Shown here in pieces: positions 12,879 through 20,359 of a stretch of DNA of 33,331 bases. The notes beneath the pieces are model-generated. The model had not been told where the DNA came from. It made no database searches and saw only the letters and a program-made list of their open reading frames with translations. The stretch is from a virus, in the IMG/VR virus record IMGVR_UViG_3300010885_010563, positions 1 through 33,331 of that record; one strand, given 5' to 3'. How positions within the stretch are numbered: position 1 is the first letter of the stretch; each line of letters begins with the position of its first letter. The position numbers and the translations under genes are program-made.

Positions 12879-15007
12879 TATGCACTCAGAAAGATTGGTC
12901 CATTGGATCGTTCGTATTTTTTAATCGCATCTACAATCTCTCTACCGATCTGTGTCCCATTCGCACCCATTCCAGCATTAACAGTTAAGTTAATCGTGCT
13001 GCCTGAACTAGAGTTTCGACCTGATAACGGAATAACCGCTTCTGGTCCACGTTCACCAATCATTGCTAATGTTGGTTTGTTCACAATTCCACCGTCAGCA
13101 AGTTTCGGAACGCCTGCAAGAAGTGTATTCAGTTGTTTAACCTGTGCTTTTGTAAGGCTTCCAGCATTTAATGCTTTCTGTAAATCTTGTGGCAGCGCAA
13201 CTGCGCCACCAGAAATAATAAATCCTGCCTTTTTAACAGATGCAATAATTCCATTGACTAACGCTTCACCTTGCGTAATTCCTGCTTGGTAAAAAGCGTT
13301 CGCACCTGCTTGCGCAAGATCAGCAGCAGCAGAAGCAACGCTACTAACTAATGCATTTGTTTCCGTAATCGCACCTGCGCCACCAGCAATAAGTTGATCA
13401 GCAATTTTTGTTCCTGCTTCCGCGCCAGCAGATAAAACTTGTTGGATCGCAGTTTCAGATAATCCCATTGTAATAAGTTTTTGAATCTTTTTTCCAAAAT
13501 CAACGATGCCTGTTGCTTGCTTGCGTAAGTTCTCTAAGAATGTGCCAGTTTCAGCAGCAGCAGCATCACTAAAACTAAGTAATCCAGTAATTGAATCACG
13601 AATACCCTCACGGAAAGATGCAAACGCTTCCTTAGCCTGAGTGAGTTGATCTCTAGCAGCAGTTAGTTTGTCATTCATTTTTGTTAAAGCAGCCGTTGTA
13701 AGTTTTGTTGCAGCAGCAACAACTTTAGCCATTTCTGCTGCTGCTTTTTTTGCTGCTTCTGCTGCTGCTTCTGCTTTCTTATCTTTCTTTGTTCCCGTTG
13801 TTCCCGTTGTTCCAGTTGGAATTTCAGTCAACTTAATATCTTTGTATTTACTAGCACCAGTCATTACACCGTCAGGGGCATAACTTATCTTTGGTAAATC
13901 CTCAACCTTTGCACTATATTTATCAACAACTTTATTCACGCCAACCATTGCAACGCCGATAGCCGCAACAGCAGCAGCAGCACCAAGTGCGCCAGCAATA
14001 GCGGAAGTTCCACCAGTTGCAAATGCCATTGCAGTAGCAGTAAGGATCGCTTCTGTCTTTAATAATTTGTAAGCACCAATGATTATCTTTATTGCAGCAA
14101 CAATTGCGGTTGCAGCAGTTACGGCTTTTGATACTGCCCAGATCGCAACTAGAACTCCACCGAACACTAAAAGTTGTTTTGAATAACTAGCAACTGTTTG
14201 AATAAATGCCCTAATATTTCTGCCCCAGTCGTATCCTGCTTGCGCAGATTTATCAAACGAACTTGCAACACTTTCCTTACCTGATAAACCGTTTATGAAT
14301 CCCTCAAGTGCTGGCATTATGTTTTTAATAACGTAATCAACAAGTTTTGTCAAAGCAGGTAATAAGGCAGCACCAACAGATTCTTTTAATTCACTTGTTC
14401 GTTCACCAAGAATTGCTAACTTTCCCTCATAAGTTCCAGCAGCAACGGCAGCCTGCCCGCCGAACAAACCATTTAAGTATTCTTGCACTTTTCCAAAGTC
14501 TTTAGATTTTTTAATTGCATCTGGAATAACAATTCCTAGTTTGCTTAATCCAGCAAAATTACCGCCATATGCTTTGGTAAGCGAGAGTGAAACTGCTTCA
14601 ATATCTTTTCCAGATCCTGCACTTACATCTAAAGATAGTTTTAACAAATCTTGCGCTTTAGTTACATCACCAGTTGCACGAACAAGATTTTCTAAGGCTG
14701 GTCGAAGTTGTGTATCAGATACACCAGTTGCAAATTGTTGGCTTGTAATAAATTTTTCATTAGCAGCGATCGCTGCATCAGTTGCGCCTGTAACATTTTG
14801 TAAAGTTTTAGCAAGTTTAAGTTGTGCTTTCTGATCAGTAGCAGCAGCCCGAACTGCATCTAAAGCAAATTTGCCAGCAGCAACACCTAAAGCACCGAAT
14901 GCAACTGCGGTAACTTTTGTTGTTCCGCTTAAACCTTTGAATGCACGTTGCGCTCTATTAACTCCAGAAGCATCGAACGTGGAAAGAATAGGAAAAATGA
15001 CCGCCAT
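12878..15007 (-). CDS. Tape measure protein
   Basis: At 709 residues this is the longest gene and lies immediately after the tail chaperone region, where tape measures occur in siphoviruses. It is Ala-rich and helical, with a hydrophobic central part (about residues 280-350), a coiled coil KKAAAEMAKVV and TAARDQLTQAK, and the C-terminal signature LADGGIVNKPTLAMIGERG plus EAVIPLSG common in actinophage tape measures. A Thr-Gly-rich linker comes from a 9-bp tandem repeat near 13795-13820. By the usual 1.5 Å per residue, the tail would be about 100 nm. Confidence 0.93.
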   Translation of the reverse strand: MAVIFPILSTFDASGVNRAQRAFKGLSGTTKVTAVAFGALGVAAGKFALDAVRAAATDQKAQLKLAKTLQNVTGATDAAIAANEKFITSQQFATGVSDTQLRPALENLVRATGDVTKAQDLLKLSLDVSAGSGKDIEAVSLSLTKAYGGNFAGLSKLGIVIPDAIKKSKDFGKVQEYLNGLFGGQAAVAAGTYEGKLAILGERTSELKESVGAALLPALTKLVDYVIKNIMPALEGFINGLSGKESVASSFDKSAQAGYDWGRNIRAFIQTVASYSKQLLVFGGVLVAIWAVSKAVTAATAIVAAIKIIIGAYKLLKTEAILTATAMAFATGGTSAIAGALGAAAAVAAIGVAMVGVNKVVDKYSAKVEDLPKISYAPDGVMTGASKYKDIKLTEIPTGTTGTTGTKKDKKAEAAAEAAKKAAAEMAKVVAAATKLTTAALTKMNDKLTAARDQLTQAKEAFASFREGIRDSITGLLSFSDAAAAETGTFLENLRKQATGIVDFGKKIQKLITMGLSETAIQQVLSAGAEAGTKIADQLIAGGAGAITETNALVSSVASAAADLAQAGANAFYQAGITQGEALVNGIIASVKKAGFIISGGAVALPQDLQKALNAGSLTKAQVKQLNTLLAGVPKLADGGIVNKPTLAMIGERGPEAVIPLSGRNSSSGSTINLTVNAGMGANGTQIGREIVDAIKKYERSNGPIFLSA

Positions 15008-15010
15008 TTT

Positions 15011-15526
15011 TTACCTACCTTTTTTAAGTCTTTGAGTGTATTCTTTTTGCAGTTTTCTAATTGTATCGCGCACTTCATTTTCAACATAAGGTAATAAAGA
15101 TTCAGCAGCAGGATAAACAAATCGAGATGCCTTGCCTGATGTATTATTTAACTCTCGAATCATTGCACGACCTGATCGTGTTTTACCAGACGAACGCCTG
15201 CCAGCCATATCTGCAATCTCAAAAGCAGCACCACCTAATCCTTTACTGCCCGCAACAATTGATACCAGTTGCGATCCTCGCCGTTCTGCCTTTTTAGAAA
15301 AGTTAGTTTTAACAACTACTTTTACACCAGATAAATTCCATCCAGTTCTACCTGTGTGCATCATTCCGCGCAATGGTGCTTCTCTCGGAATGTTCGATTT
15401 AACAGAAGTAACAATTGGTTGCGCTGCGGTTCTTAAATCTTTCCGCGCACGTTTAACAATGTCTTTGTCAATACCATTCAAGATAAGAACAACTTCTGCC
15501 ATTCCAGTTGGTTTAACGCCAAGCAT
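15011..15526 (-). CDS. HK97 gp10-like / tail-associated protein
   Basis: The 171-residue protein is basic, with an N-terminal helix DIVKRARKDLRTAAQPIVTSVKSNIP, a Gly/Arg-rich β middle and the tail ARFV-like segment SRFVYPAAESLLPYVENEV. This profile resembles HK97 gp10-type tail completion proteins. Its position between the tail chaperone and the tape measure is unusual, because gp10 proteins normally come before the major tail gene. It starts at a TAATG overlap with the frameshifted chaperone product and has AGGGGA upstream. The name is therefore tentative. Confidence 0.5.
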   Translation of the reverse strand: MLGVKPTGMAEVVLILNGIDKDIVKRARKDLRTAAQPIVTSVKSNIPREAPLRGMMHTGRTGWNLSGVKVVVKTNFSKKAERRGSQLVSIVAGSKGLGGAAFEIADMAGRRSSGKTRSGRAMIRELNNTSGKASRFVYPAAESLLPYVENEVRDTIRKLQKEYTQRLKKGR

Positions 15527-15926
15527 TATGTCCCCTGACTATTTCGCCAGCGCAGATACATACTTAAAGTGTAAAGCATACGTTCCGATTCTTGCATTAA
15601 AACTGATGGAGCAATACCAGTTTCACAAGCGAGATAGGCAAGATACCAATGTTGGGATGAGTCACCCAACCCAACTATTTTGGGTCTTGTTCACTCGCTT
15701 CGATCGTATCAACATCATCGCACCATTCGTCAAAACTTTTCTTAGTCTTGCCAAATCGACTTAACCAATGCCAAGCAATCCACAACAGATCAGTTATGCG
15801 GAAGTCACTCTCTAAAGATGCAACTGACTTTGTAAACTTATCCTCGAATGCAACTAGATCACGCGCAGTCGCAGAAACTTCCTCAACTGATTCATCATTA
15901 AAAGTTACGCGCAGGTTTACTTTCAT
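15526..15926 (-). CDS. Tail assembly chaperone, -1 frameshift fusion (gpGT-like)
   Basis: The short frame at 15675-15926 ends in GAC CCA AAA TAG. The heptamer CCCAAAA (15678-15684) is a perfect X-XXY-YYZ slippery site placed directly before the stop. After a -1 slip, translation continues through 50 more residues (IVGLGDSSQHWYLAYLACE, then GIAPSVLMQESERMLY) to the TAA at 15526-15528, giving a 133-residue product. The extension has the W-YLA and ML-L patterns of siphovirus gpT domains. Lambda gpG/gpGT and their relatives chaperone the tape measure during tail assembly; the ratio is set by slippage. The tape measure gene is the next but one. Confidence 0.85.
15675..15926 (-). CDS. Tail assembly chaperone, zero-frame product (gpG-like)
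   Basis: The 83-residue zero-frame product begins KVNLRVTFNDESVEEV and includes DLVAFEDKFTKSV and LLWIAWHWLSRFGK, as in phage tail chaperones that read as small β/helical domains ending in an acidic tail. It lies three bases after the major tail protein gene. Termination at the TAG gives this product; frameshifting on CCCAAAA just before the stop gives the longer form. It would be the more abundant product. Confidence 0.85.
   Translation of the reverse strand: MKVNLRVTFNDESVEEVSATARDLVAFEDKFTKSVASLESDFRITDLLWIAWHWLSRFGKTKKSFDEWCDDVDTIEASEQDPK
15678..15684 (-). promoter_or_regulatory. Programmed -1 ribosomal frameshift site CCCAAAA
   Basis: In zero frame the site reads GA C-CCA-AAA followed immediately by TAG. 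Both tRNAs can re-pair in the -1 frame as CCC and AAA. The open downstream -1 frame encodes a recognisable chaperone extension ending exactly at the next gene's start, so slippage is probably functional. I did not identify a definite stimulatory pseudoknot. Confidence 0.8.
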
Positions 15927-15929
15927 TTG

Positions 15930-16337
15930 TTAGACCGTACCGCGTGTAACAGTTCCGCTTGTTGGCCACGTAACACTGAACGTAGCAATGTCACCAACAG
16001 AACTAGCGTGTGGTGAATAGGCGTTTACTAAGCACGTTGCCGTGTATGACGGATTAGTTGCAGAAACACTTGCAGATGTAGGAACGATTACAACAGTTGC
16101 CACGGTGTTAAACAATGGGAACAATGTTGCATCGATCGAAGATGCTGCAAAGTCTTGCATAAATTGTAAAGTTAGTGAACCTGTTTTTAATCCACCAACA
16201 CGTTCGCGGAAAGTTCCACCGAATGCAGTTGTTTCTAAATCATCGGATTCCAATGCCAGTTCAACTTGATTGAGATTTGTGGAAAAGTTAGTGCCATTGA
16301 TGGTCACCTTGTAATCCGTGGCTGCAAATTTTGCCAT
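15930..16337 (-). CDS. Major tail tube protein
   Basis: The 135-residue β-rich protein begins AKFAATDYKVTINGTNF and includes QVELALESDDLETTAFG, FRERVGGLKTGSLTLQFMQDF and a C-terminal VGDIATFSVTWPTSGTVTRG. The pattern of repeated strands with FGG and GLKTGSL loops is typical of siphovirus tail tube subunits. It is followed after three bases by the tail chaperone gene, as expected. Confidence 0.88.
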   Translation of the reverse strand: MAKFAATDYKVTINGTNFSTNLNQVELALESDDLETTAFGGTFRERVGGLKTGSLTLQFMQDFAASSIDATLFPLFNTVATVVIVPTSASVSATNPSYTATCLVNAYSPHASSVGDIATFSVTWPTSGTVTRGTV

Positions 16338-16350
16338 TCTTTTTTTGCTC

Positions 16351-16758
16351 CTAGTCTGAGTAACAAAGTATTATGAACTCTGCTGAGAAATAGTTTACAT
16401 CACCAGCAGACACTTCACCATAATTGCGAACTTCTGACACTCGAACGTCATAAGCCTTACCGCCAAGTGTCTTATCTGATTCTATTGCACGTTTGATTGA
16501 GTTCGATCCCGTAGATGAAACCCACGAATCTAAACTATCTTGTGCAGTTCTTTCCGAAACTCTACTTACTAACAACAGCACAGAAAAACTATATGTTGTC
16601 ATTCCCCCGTGGAAAGCATTGTCATAAGTTACAGATTGCGGTAAAACAATTGCAACAGGTGGCTTAGGATCATCAGGAACTTTTGCTGCTGTACGTAATC
16701 CAGTTATGGTTGCAAGATTTGTTGCCAATCCCGTTCTAAGTTCTGCGACTGATGCCAT
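16351..16758 (-). CDS. Tail terminator / head-tail joining protein
   Basis: The 135-residue protein precedes the major tail gene. It contains LRTGLATNLATITGLRT, PPVAIVLPQSVTYDNAF and TTYSFSVLLLVSRVSERTAQ, a pattern shared with phage tail terminators (gpU-type fold), which form a ring that caps the tail tube. Its start overlaps the connector stop as TAATG. The identification rests on motif pattern and gene order. Confidence 0.75.
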   Translation of the reverse strand: MASVAELRTGLATNLATITGLRTAAKVPDDPKPPVAIVLPQSVTYDNAFHGGMTTYSFSVLLLVSRVSERTAQDSLDSWVSSTGSNSIKRAIESDKTLGGKAYDVRVSEVRNYGEVSAGDVNYFSAEFIILCYSD

Positions 16759-17363
16759 TATGCAAAGTTTCTTGTCGATCGATACGGCGCAATCAACTGT
16801 TCTACATCTGGATCAAGGTAACGACTAACGCGAACTGCACCCATATCACCAAAGCCAGCAACGCCAAGTGGTGAATCTAATCTCTTAAACAAACGTGATG
16901 ATTGAATTACGCAAGCCTGAGTGATTGCTATCGGAACTGACGGCCAACCGAACACCGCGGTAACTTTTACCAAAGCCTGATCCGCTTCTACGGGGTACAA
17001 GTAATTTTCAACGGCGCGTATGCGTGTGTAAGGAACGGAAAGACCATCTGTATATCCGTTAGTTGGTTCAAGTTGATAATCGCCAACTGCCCACGTTGTA
17101 TCGAAAACGCCATCACCCGCCGATGAAGTTTGTAAAGTGATCGCCGTTCCCGCAATGTCATCGGTCTGAACAATGTAAGAATCATCTGCTGCGTAGTATC
17201 GGGTTGCAGTTCCGAAAGAATAGAAAGAACGCATTGCAAATCCATCGATCGCACGTGATGCTGATTCGATTGCCATTTCCAATAAGGAATCGTCAAGTGC
17301 ATCGGTAATTCGCATTGCTGCTTTTACCTGTGCCAATGTTGCGTAGCCGTTTGTGATTGCCAA
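16758..17363 (-). CDS. Head-tail connector (gp6-like adaptor), TTG start
   Basis: The 201-residue protein starts at TTG with a strong AGGGAG site five or six bases before it. The opening YATLAQVKAAMRITDALDD with LLEMAIESASRAIDGF is the pattern of DNA-packaging/connector proteins of the HK97 gp6 type. VKVTAVFGWPSVPIAITQA and a basic C-terminus complete the profile. It would attach to the portal. It is separated from the other head genes by the 5-kb accessory island. Confidence 0.8.
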   Translation of the reverse strand: MAITNGYATLAQVKAAMRITDALDDSLLEMAIESASRAIDGFAMRSFYSFGTATRYYAADDSYIVQTDDIAGTAITLQTSSAGDGVFDTTWAVGDYQLEPTNGYTDGLSVPYTRIRAVENYLYPVEADQALVKVTAVFGWPSVPIAITQACVIQSSRLFKRLDSPLGVAGFGDMGAVRVSRYLDPDVEQLIAPYRSTRNFA

Positions 17364-17411
17364 TGTTGCTCCCTGAGTCTTTCTCTATTCTATGACAGAT
17401 AAGATTCTTTT

Positions 17412-18356
17412 ATGACTTGGCTTGTAACTGGTGGTGCTGGTTACATCGGTGCTAATTTCCTACATCAAGCACAGCAAGATTTTATTGTGATCGATGATCT
17501 AAGTACGGGTTTTGCTAATCGAATTAAAAACAACAACATTCTTTATCAAGTAAACCTACAAAACATAAAAGACATTGATCTAGTTTTTAATCAGCACAAG
17601 ATTTCCGGTGTAATACATTTTGCTGCAAAAAAACAAGTTGCTGAATCTGTGTTAAAACCCGATTTTTACCACGAACAAAATGTTGGCGGTTTTAATAACT
17701 TAATTAAAACGATGCACAAACATTCAGTTAAGAAACTTGTATTTAGTTCTAGTGCTTCTGTTTACGGGCAGCCAGAAACAGATGAACTAATAAAAGAAAC
17801 TGATAACTGCAATCCAATAAATCCTTATGGTTTGACAAAGTTAAATTGTGAAAAGATAGCAAAGCAGTATGTCGATAACTTTGATTTTGCAGTGATCGCT
17901 CTTAGGTACTTTAATGTTGCGGGAAGTAATAACCCAGAACTGATAGACAGATTTACATTTAATTTGATCCCGATAGTTCTAGATCAAATTAAGAATAAGA
18001 AACAACCAGTTGTATTTGGCAACAATTACGACACGCCTGATGGAAGTTGCATAAGAGATTACATACACGTTACTGATCTAGCAGATGCACACATTTTGGC
18101 AATGGATTACTTAGAAAGTGTTGATTCTAAATTCGATGTGTTTAATGTCGGAACAGGAACGGGCAATTCAGTCCTTGAAGTTTTATCTATGATTGAAAAA
18201 GTTGCAGACACAAAACTTAATCCAGAAATTCGCGAAGCACGGTCTGGCGATCCGTCACGACTTGTTGCCGATGTAGAGAAAATTAGAAAGACATTGAATT
18301 GGGAAAGTAAGAAATCTTTATTAGAAATTGTTGCTGATTCCTTTATTGAGTTTTAG
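17412..18356 (+). CDS. NAD-dependent UDP-sugar 4-epimerase (GalE-like), plus strand
   Basis: The 314-residue protein is an extended short-chain dehydrogenase. The Rossmann motif is VTGGAGYIGANF at residues 5-16, followed by VIHFAAKK, FSSSASVYG, and the catalytic YGLTK (Tyr-x-x-x-Lys) after INP. ALRYFNVAGSN, SCIRDYIHVTDLADAH and VFNVGTGTGNSVLEV are GalE hallmarks. It would interconvert UDP-glucose/galactose or their N-acetyl forms and supply donors for the nearby glycosyltransferases. It is transcribed opposite to most of the genome, with no clear ribosome site upstream, and ends at a strong bidirectional terminator. AT content is high, suggesting acquisition. Confidence 0.88.
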   Translation: MTWLVTGGAGYIGANFLHQAQQDFIVIDDLSTGFANRIKNNNILYQVNLQNIKDIDLVFNQHKISGVIHFAAKKQVAESVLKPDFYHEQNVGGFNNLIKTMHKHSVKKLVFSSSASVYGQPETDELIKETDNCNPINPYGLTKLNCEKIAKQYVDNFDFAVIALRYFNVAGSNNPELIDRFTFNLIPIVLDQIKNKKQPVVFGNNYDTPDGSCIRDYIHVTDLADAHILAMDYLESVDSKFDVFNVGTGTGNSVLEVLSMIEKVADTKLNPEIREARSGDPSRLVADVEKIRKTLNWESKKSLLEIVADSFIEF

Positions 18357-18367
18357 GCAAAAGAAAA

Positions 18368-18385
18368 CCCCCGATAAATCGGGGG
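18368..18385. terminator. Bidirectional terminator between galE-like gene and minus-strand gene
   Basis: CCCCCGA and TCGGGGG form a 7-bp stem around a TAAA loop. CTGTCTTTTTA follows on the plus strand, and GGGGGTTTTCTTTT reads on the minus strand. It lies between convergent genes and can stop transcription from both sides. Confidence 0.85.
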
Positions 18386-18406
18386 CTGTCTTTTTATTAG
18401 TTAGTG

Positions 18407-18616
18407 TTATGAACCTGCATTTTCTTTTACGATCTCTAAAGCGGTCTTGCTTAGTCGTAACATTCTCTTTGCGTGTTCTACATAAGATGGCTTTACTAGA
18501 TTCTTTACGTTGTCTTCATACATCGCGATGTGTCGGTTAAGTGCCTTAACATCGTATTCTCTAACCATCATTTTAATCATATGCTGATCGTCTGCTTCTT
18601 GTAAAACTAACCTCAT
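18407..18616 (-). CDS. Hypothetical helical protein
   Basis: The 69-residue product is helical and charged (MIKMMVREYDVKALNRHIAMYEDNV, then HAKRMLRLSKTALEIVKEN), without cysteines. It starts at a TAATG overlap with the preceding gene, which is itself headed by promoter copy B. It is the last gene before the convergent terminator. No function is recognised. Confidence 0.6.
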   Translation of the reverse strand: MRLVLQEADDQHMIKMMVREYDVKALNRHIAMYEDNVKNLVKPSYVEHAKRMLRLSKTALEIVKENAGS

Positions 18617-18846
18617 TATGCACCTGCCTTTGCGATTAAAGCCTTTTCAATAATTTTGTTGCAACGCTTACATTCGAAATCGTAACCGCGACCATCACCA
18701 TTAATTGTTGAATGAACTATGTAACGCGAATTACATCTGGCTTGCACTAAATTATCTTTTGCAAGATGTACCCAATTTGTTTTTGAATCTGCAACGAATG
18801 TAAAACCTAGTTCCCGTGCCGTTGCTTTTGTGTAGTAATTATTCAT
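18616..18846 (-). CDS. Hypothetical protein with CKRC knuckle, first gene after promoter copy B
   Basis: The start is placed at MNNYYTKATARELGF because GGAG lies six bases upstream and the hairpin leader ends there; a longer in-frame reading would cover the leader. The 76-residue product has a helix, a β part with YIVHSTING and a C-terminal CKRC plus an earlier Cys, suggestive of a small zinc ribbon. It ends in AGA with GGTGCATAATG coupling to the next gene. Function is unknown. Confidence 0.6.
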   Translation of the reverse strand: MNNYYTKATARELGFTFVADSKTNWVHLAKDNLVQARCNSRYIVHSTINGDGRGYDFECKRCNKIIEKALIAKAGA

Positions 18847-18918
18847 TTCTTGCTCCTTTTTCCTAGCGGTTTCCCGCGCTGTTAAGACAAGCATACGTTG
18901 CCGTATAACAAAAGTCTA
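18847..18918 (-). promoter_or_regulatory. Repeated promoter with hairpin leader (copy B)
   Basis: The minus strand reads TAGACT (18913-18918), 17 bases, TATGCT (18890-18895). The leader contains AACAGCGC, then GCGG-GAAA-CCGC (18866-18877) and TAGGAAAAAGGAGCAAGAA before the ATG at 18846. It shares the GTTATAC spacer core with copies A and C. It lies at the low-coordinate edge of the glycosyltransferase group and faces away from it. Confidence 0.7.
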
Positions 18919-18938
18919 GTTAATTTAATAAGTTTTTT

Positions 18939-19586
18939 TTACTTAGTGGCATAAGGGTTTTGACGTATCCATTGCGGAATAACCACCCGCGCTTCCATAT
19001 CACTAGGGGCAGAATGGTTCGCGTATTCGTAATCAACATCAATGGTATGAGTCGAATCATAAGTGGCATTTAATAGAGCAGTTCCACACCAGAACACCCA
19101 ATCATCCCACGGCGTTATCGTCTGATCGAATTTAATTTTTTCCCATAACCATTTTCTAAACGGCGATCCACACGGAATCCAATTTGCACTAAGACTTAAA
19201 ATTTGCTCTGCTGTTGTTTTTGCTGGTGTCCAGATTTGTCCCGTGTCATATTGAAAACCTAATGCGAGAACATCGGCTGTGCAACTTTCGACTTTATCAA
19301 ATGCGTGTGGTCTGTAACGATCATCAATGCCGATCCACGCAATCCATTCCGTATCGCAATTTGCAATTCCTAGATTAAACATATTGCTGTATTCAAAATC
19401 ACCATCCCAATCAATAACTTTGATTCCGTCTAAATCTAAATTGCTTCGATCAGTTCCAGAGTAAAGAACTAAAACAACATCATCGGGTTTGCGGTTTAGT
19501 TTCCTAATCGATTCAACCCATCCATTTATTTTTGATTCATAACCGTGACAGATGCCAACTATTCCTATTGTTGTACCAGTCTCCAA
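18939..19586 (-). CDS. GT-A-type glycosyltransferase, TTG start
   Basis: The 215-residue protein begins TTIGIVGICHGYESKI with a nucleotide-sugar-binding strand-loop-helix, has VVLVLYSG, and a WIAWIGIDDRYRP segment whose Asp-Asp may replace the classical DxD metal motif, as in family 2-like GT-A enzymes. TPWDDWVFWCG could hold a catalytic acid. The only in-frame start before the conserved region is TTG; its end is the end of a three-gene set of sugar transferases. Acceptor and donor cannot be told from sequence. Confidence 0.65.
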   Translation of the reverse strand: METGTTIGIVGICHGYESKINGWVESIRKLNRKPDDVVLVLYSGTDRSNLDLDGIKVIDWDGDFEYSNMFNLGIANCDTEWIAWIGIDDRYRPHAFDKVESCTADVLALGFQYDTGQIWTPAKTTAEQILSLSANWIPCGSPFRKWLWEKIKFDQTITPWDDWVFWCGTALLNATYDSTHTIDVDYEYANHSAPSDMEARVVIPQWIRQNPYATK

Positions 19587-20359
19587 AATGTGTCACCTGC
19601 CTTGTCAATCATTTCTCGTAAGCGATCGGCATCATCCCAATCTTCAACAGATGTAATTCCTACATTGTCGTTGGTGTGAATTTTGCAACCTGAAAGTACC
19701 GCTTCCATTACGGCGCGACATTCGGATTCAAATGCTAAAGGTAAATGAACAAACCATTCTGATCTAGCCATTGCATCTAAAACTACGGAACGATCAACAT
19801 TGGTTAGATCGAGAAATGGCAAACCATTTTCTAATGACCAAGCGTGTGCTTTCAATCTACCTTTTAACGGATGGTTACGAGCAGCCCATAATGCCATCGA
19901 CTTTTTATCAAAATGATCGTGGCATTTATTCGTGTCGAAATAAGAAAGAACCTGTGCAGTTTTGCGTGGTTTTGACCAAGATAATTCACGGCGCATATGC
20001 GCTGGCGTATGAGTAACGAATAGCCGACTACCGCGAATCAAAGCGTTCAGACCTGCCCGTGGTGTTTGTAAATGATGAACGAATACGAACGGATCATATT
20101 CACTTAGCCGAAACAATTGCTGATCGGTAAATAAGTCTGTTCCTGTAACCACTATTGAATCGAATTTGTGTATGTCGTGTGTATCGAAATCTTGCGGCGT
20201 GACGATCTGTATATCAAAATCTAAGGGTGCTTGTTGTTGGTATTCGTAATCCGACATTTCAGCACCACCCGCGAACTTTCCGCTAAATAGCCATTCCTGC
20301 CCCTCAGAGCAAATCTCAGGGGTTTTTACAACGTGGTGGGTGTACCAACCTATGTTCAC
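19565..20359 (-). CDS. Glycosyltransferase-like protein (GT-B C-terminal type)
   Basis: The GTG overlapping the upstream stop as GTGA gives a 264-residue protein starting NIGWYTHHVVKTPEIC. The N-terminal half has GKFAGGAEMSDYEY and FDSIVVTGTDLF; the C-terminal half ends with VHLPLAFESECRAVMEAVLSGC, which matches the E-x7-E donor-binding region of GT-B retaining enzymes. Overall length is short for GT-B. An upstream in-frame ATG at 20413 would overlap the GT4 gene by 58 bases and is not preferred. Confidence 0.65.
   Translation of the reverse strand: MNIGWYTHHVVKTPEICSEGQEWLFSGKFAGGAEMSDYEYQQQAPLDFDIQIVTPQDFDTHDIHKFDSIVVTGTDLFTDQQLFRLSEYDPFVFVHHLQTPRAGLNALIRGSRLFVTHTPAHMRRELSWSKPRKTAQVLSYFDTNKCHDHFDKKSMALWAARNHPLKGRLKAHAWSLENGLPFLDLTNVDRSVVLDAMARSEWFVHLPLAFESECRAVMEAVLSGCKIHTNDNVGITSVEDWDDADRLREMIDKAGDTFWRLVQQ

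Noticed and set aside
13738-13825. Tandem short repeats (GTTCCCGTT and GCTGCTGCT-type)
   Set aside because: They encode a Thr-Gly and Ala-rich linker and helix of the tape measure protein, which is normal low-complexity sequence for such proteins.
15132-15764. 210-codon open frame on the plus strand
   Set aside because: It lies antisense to the gp10-like and tail chaperone genes, whose protein motifs are clear. It has no recognisable domain or ribosome site.
17364-17411. Leaderless promoter for the plus-strand GalE-like gene
   Set aside because: TAAGAT lies six bases before the ATG, but there is no acceptable -35 at 16-18 bases. The evidence is too weak to list as a promoter.
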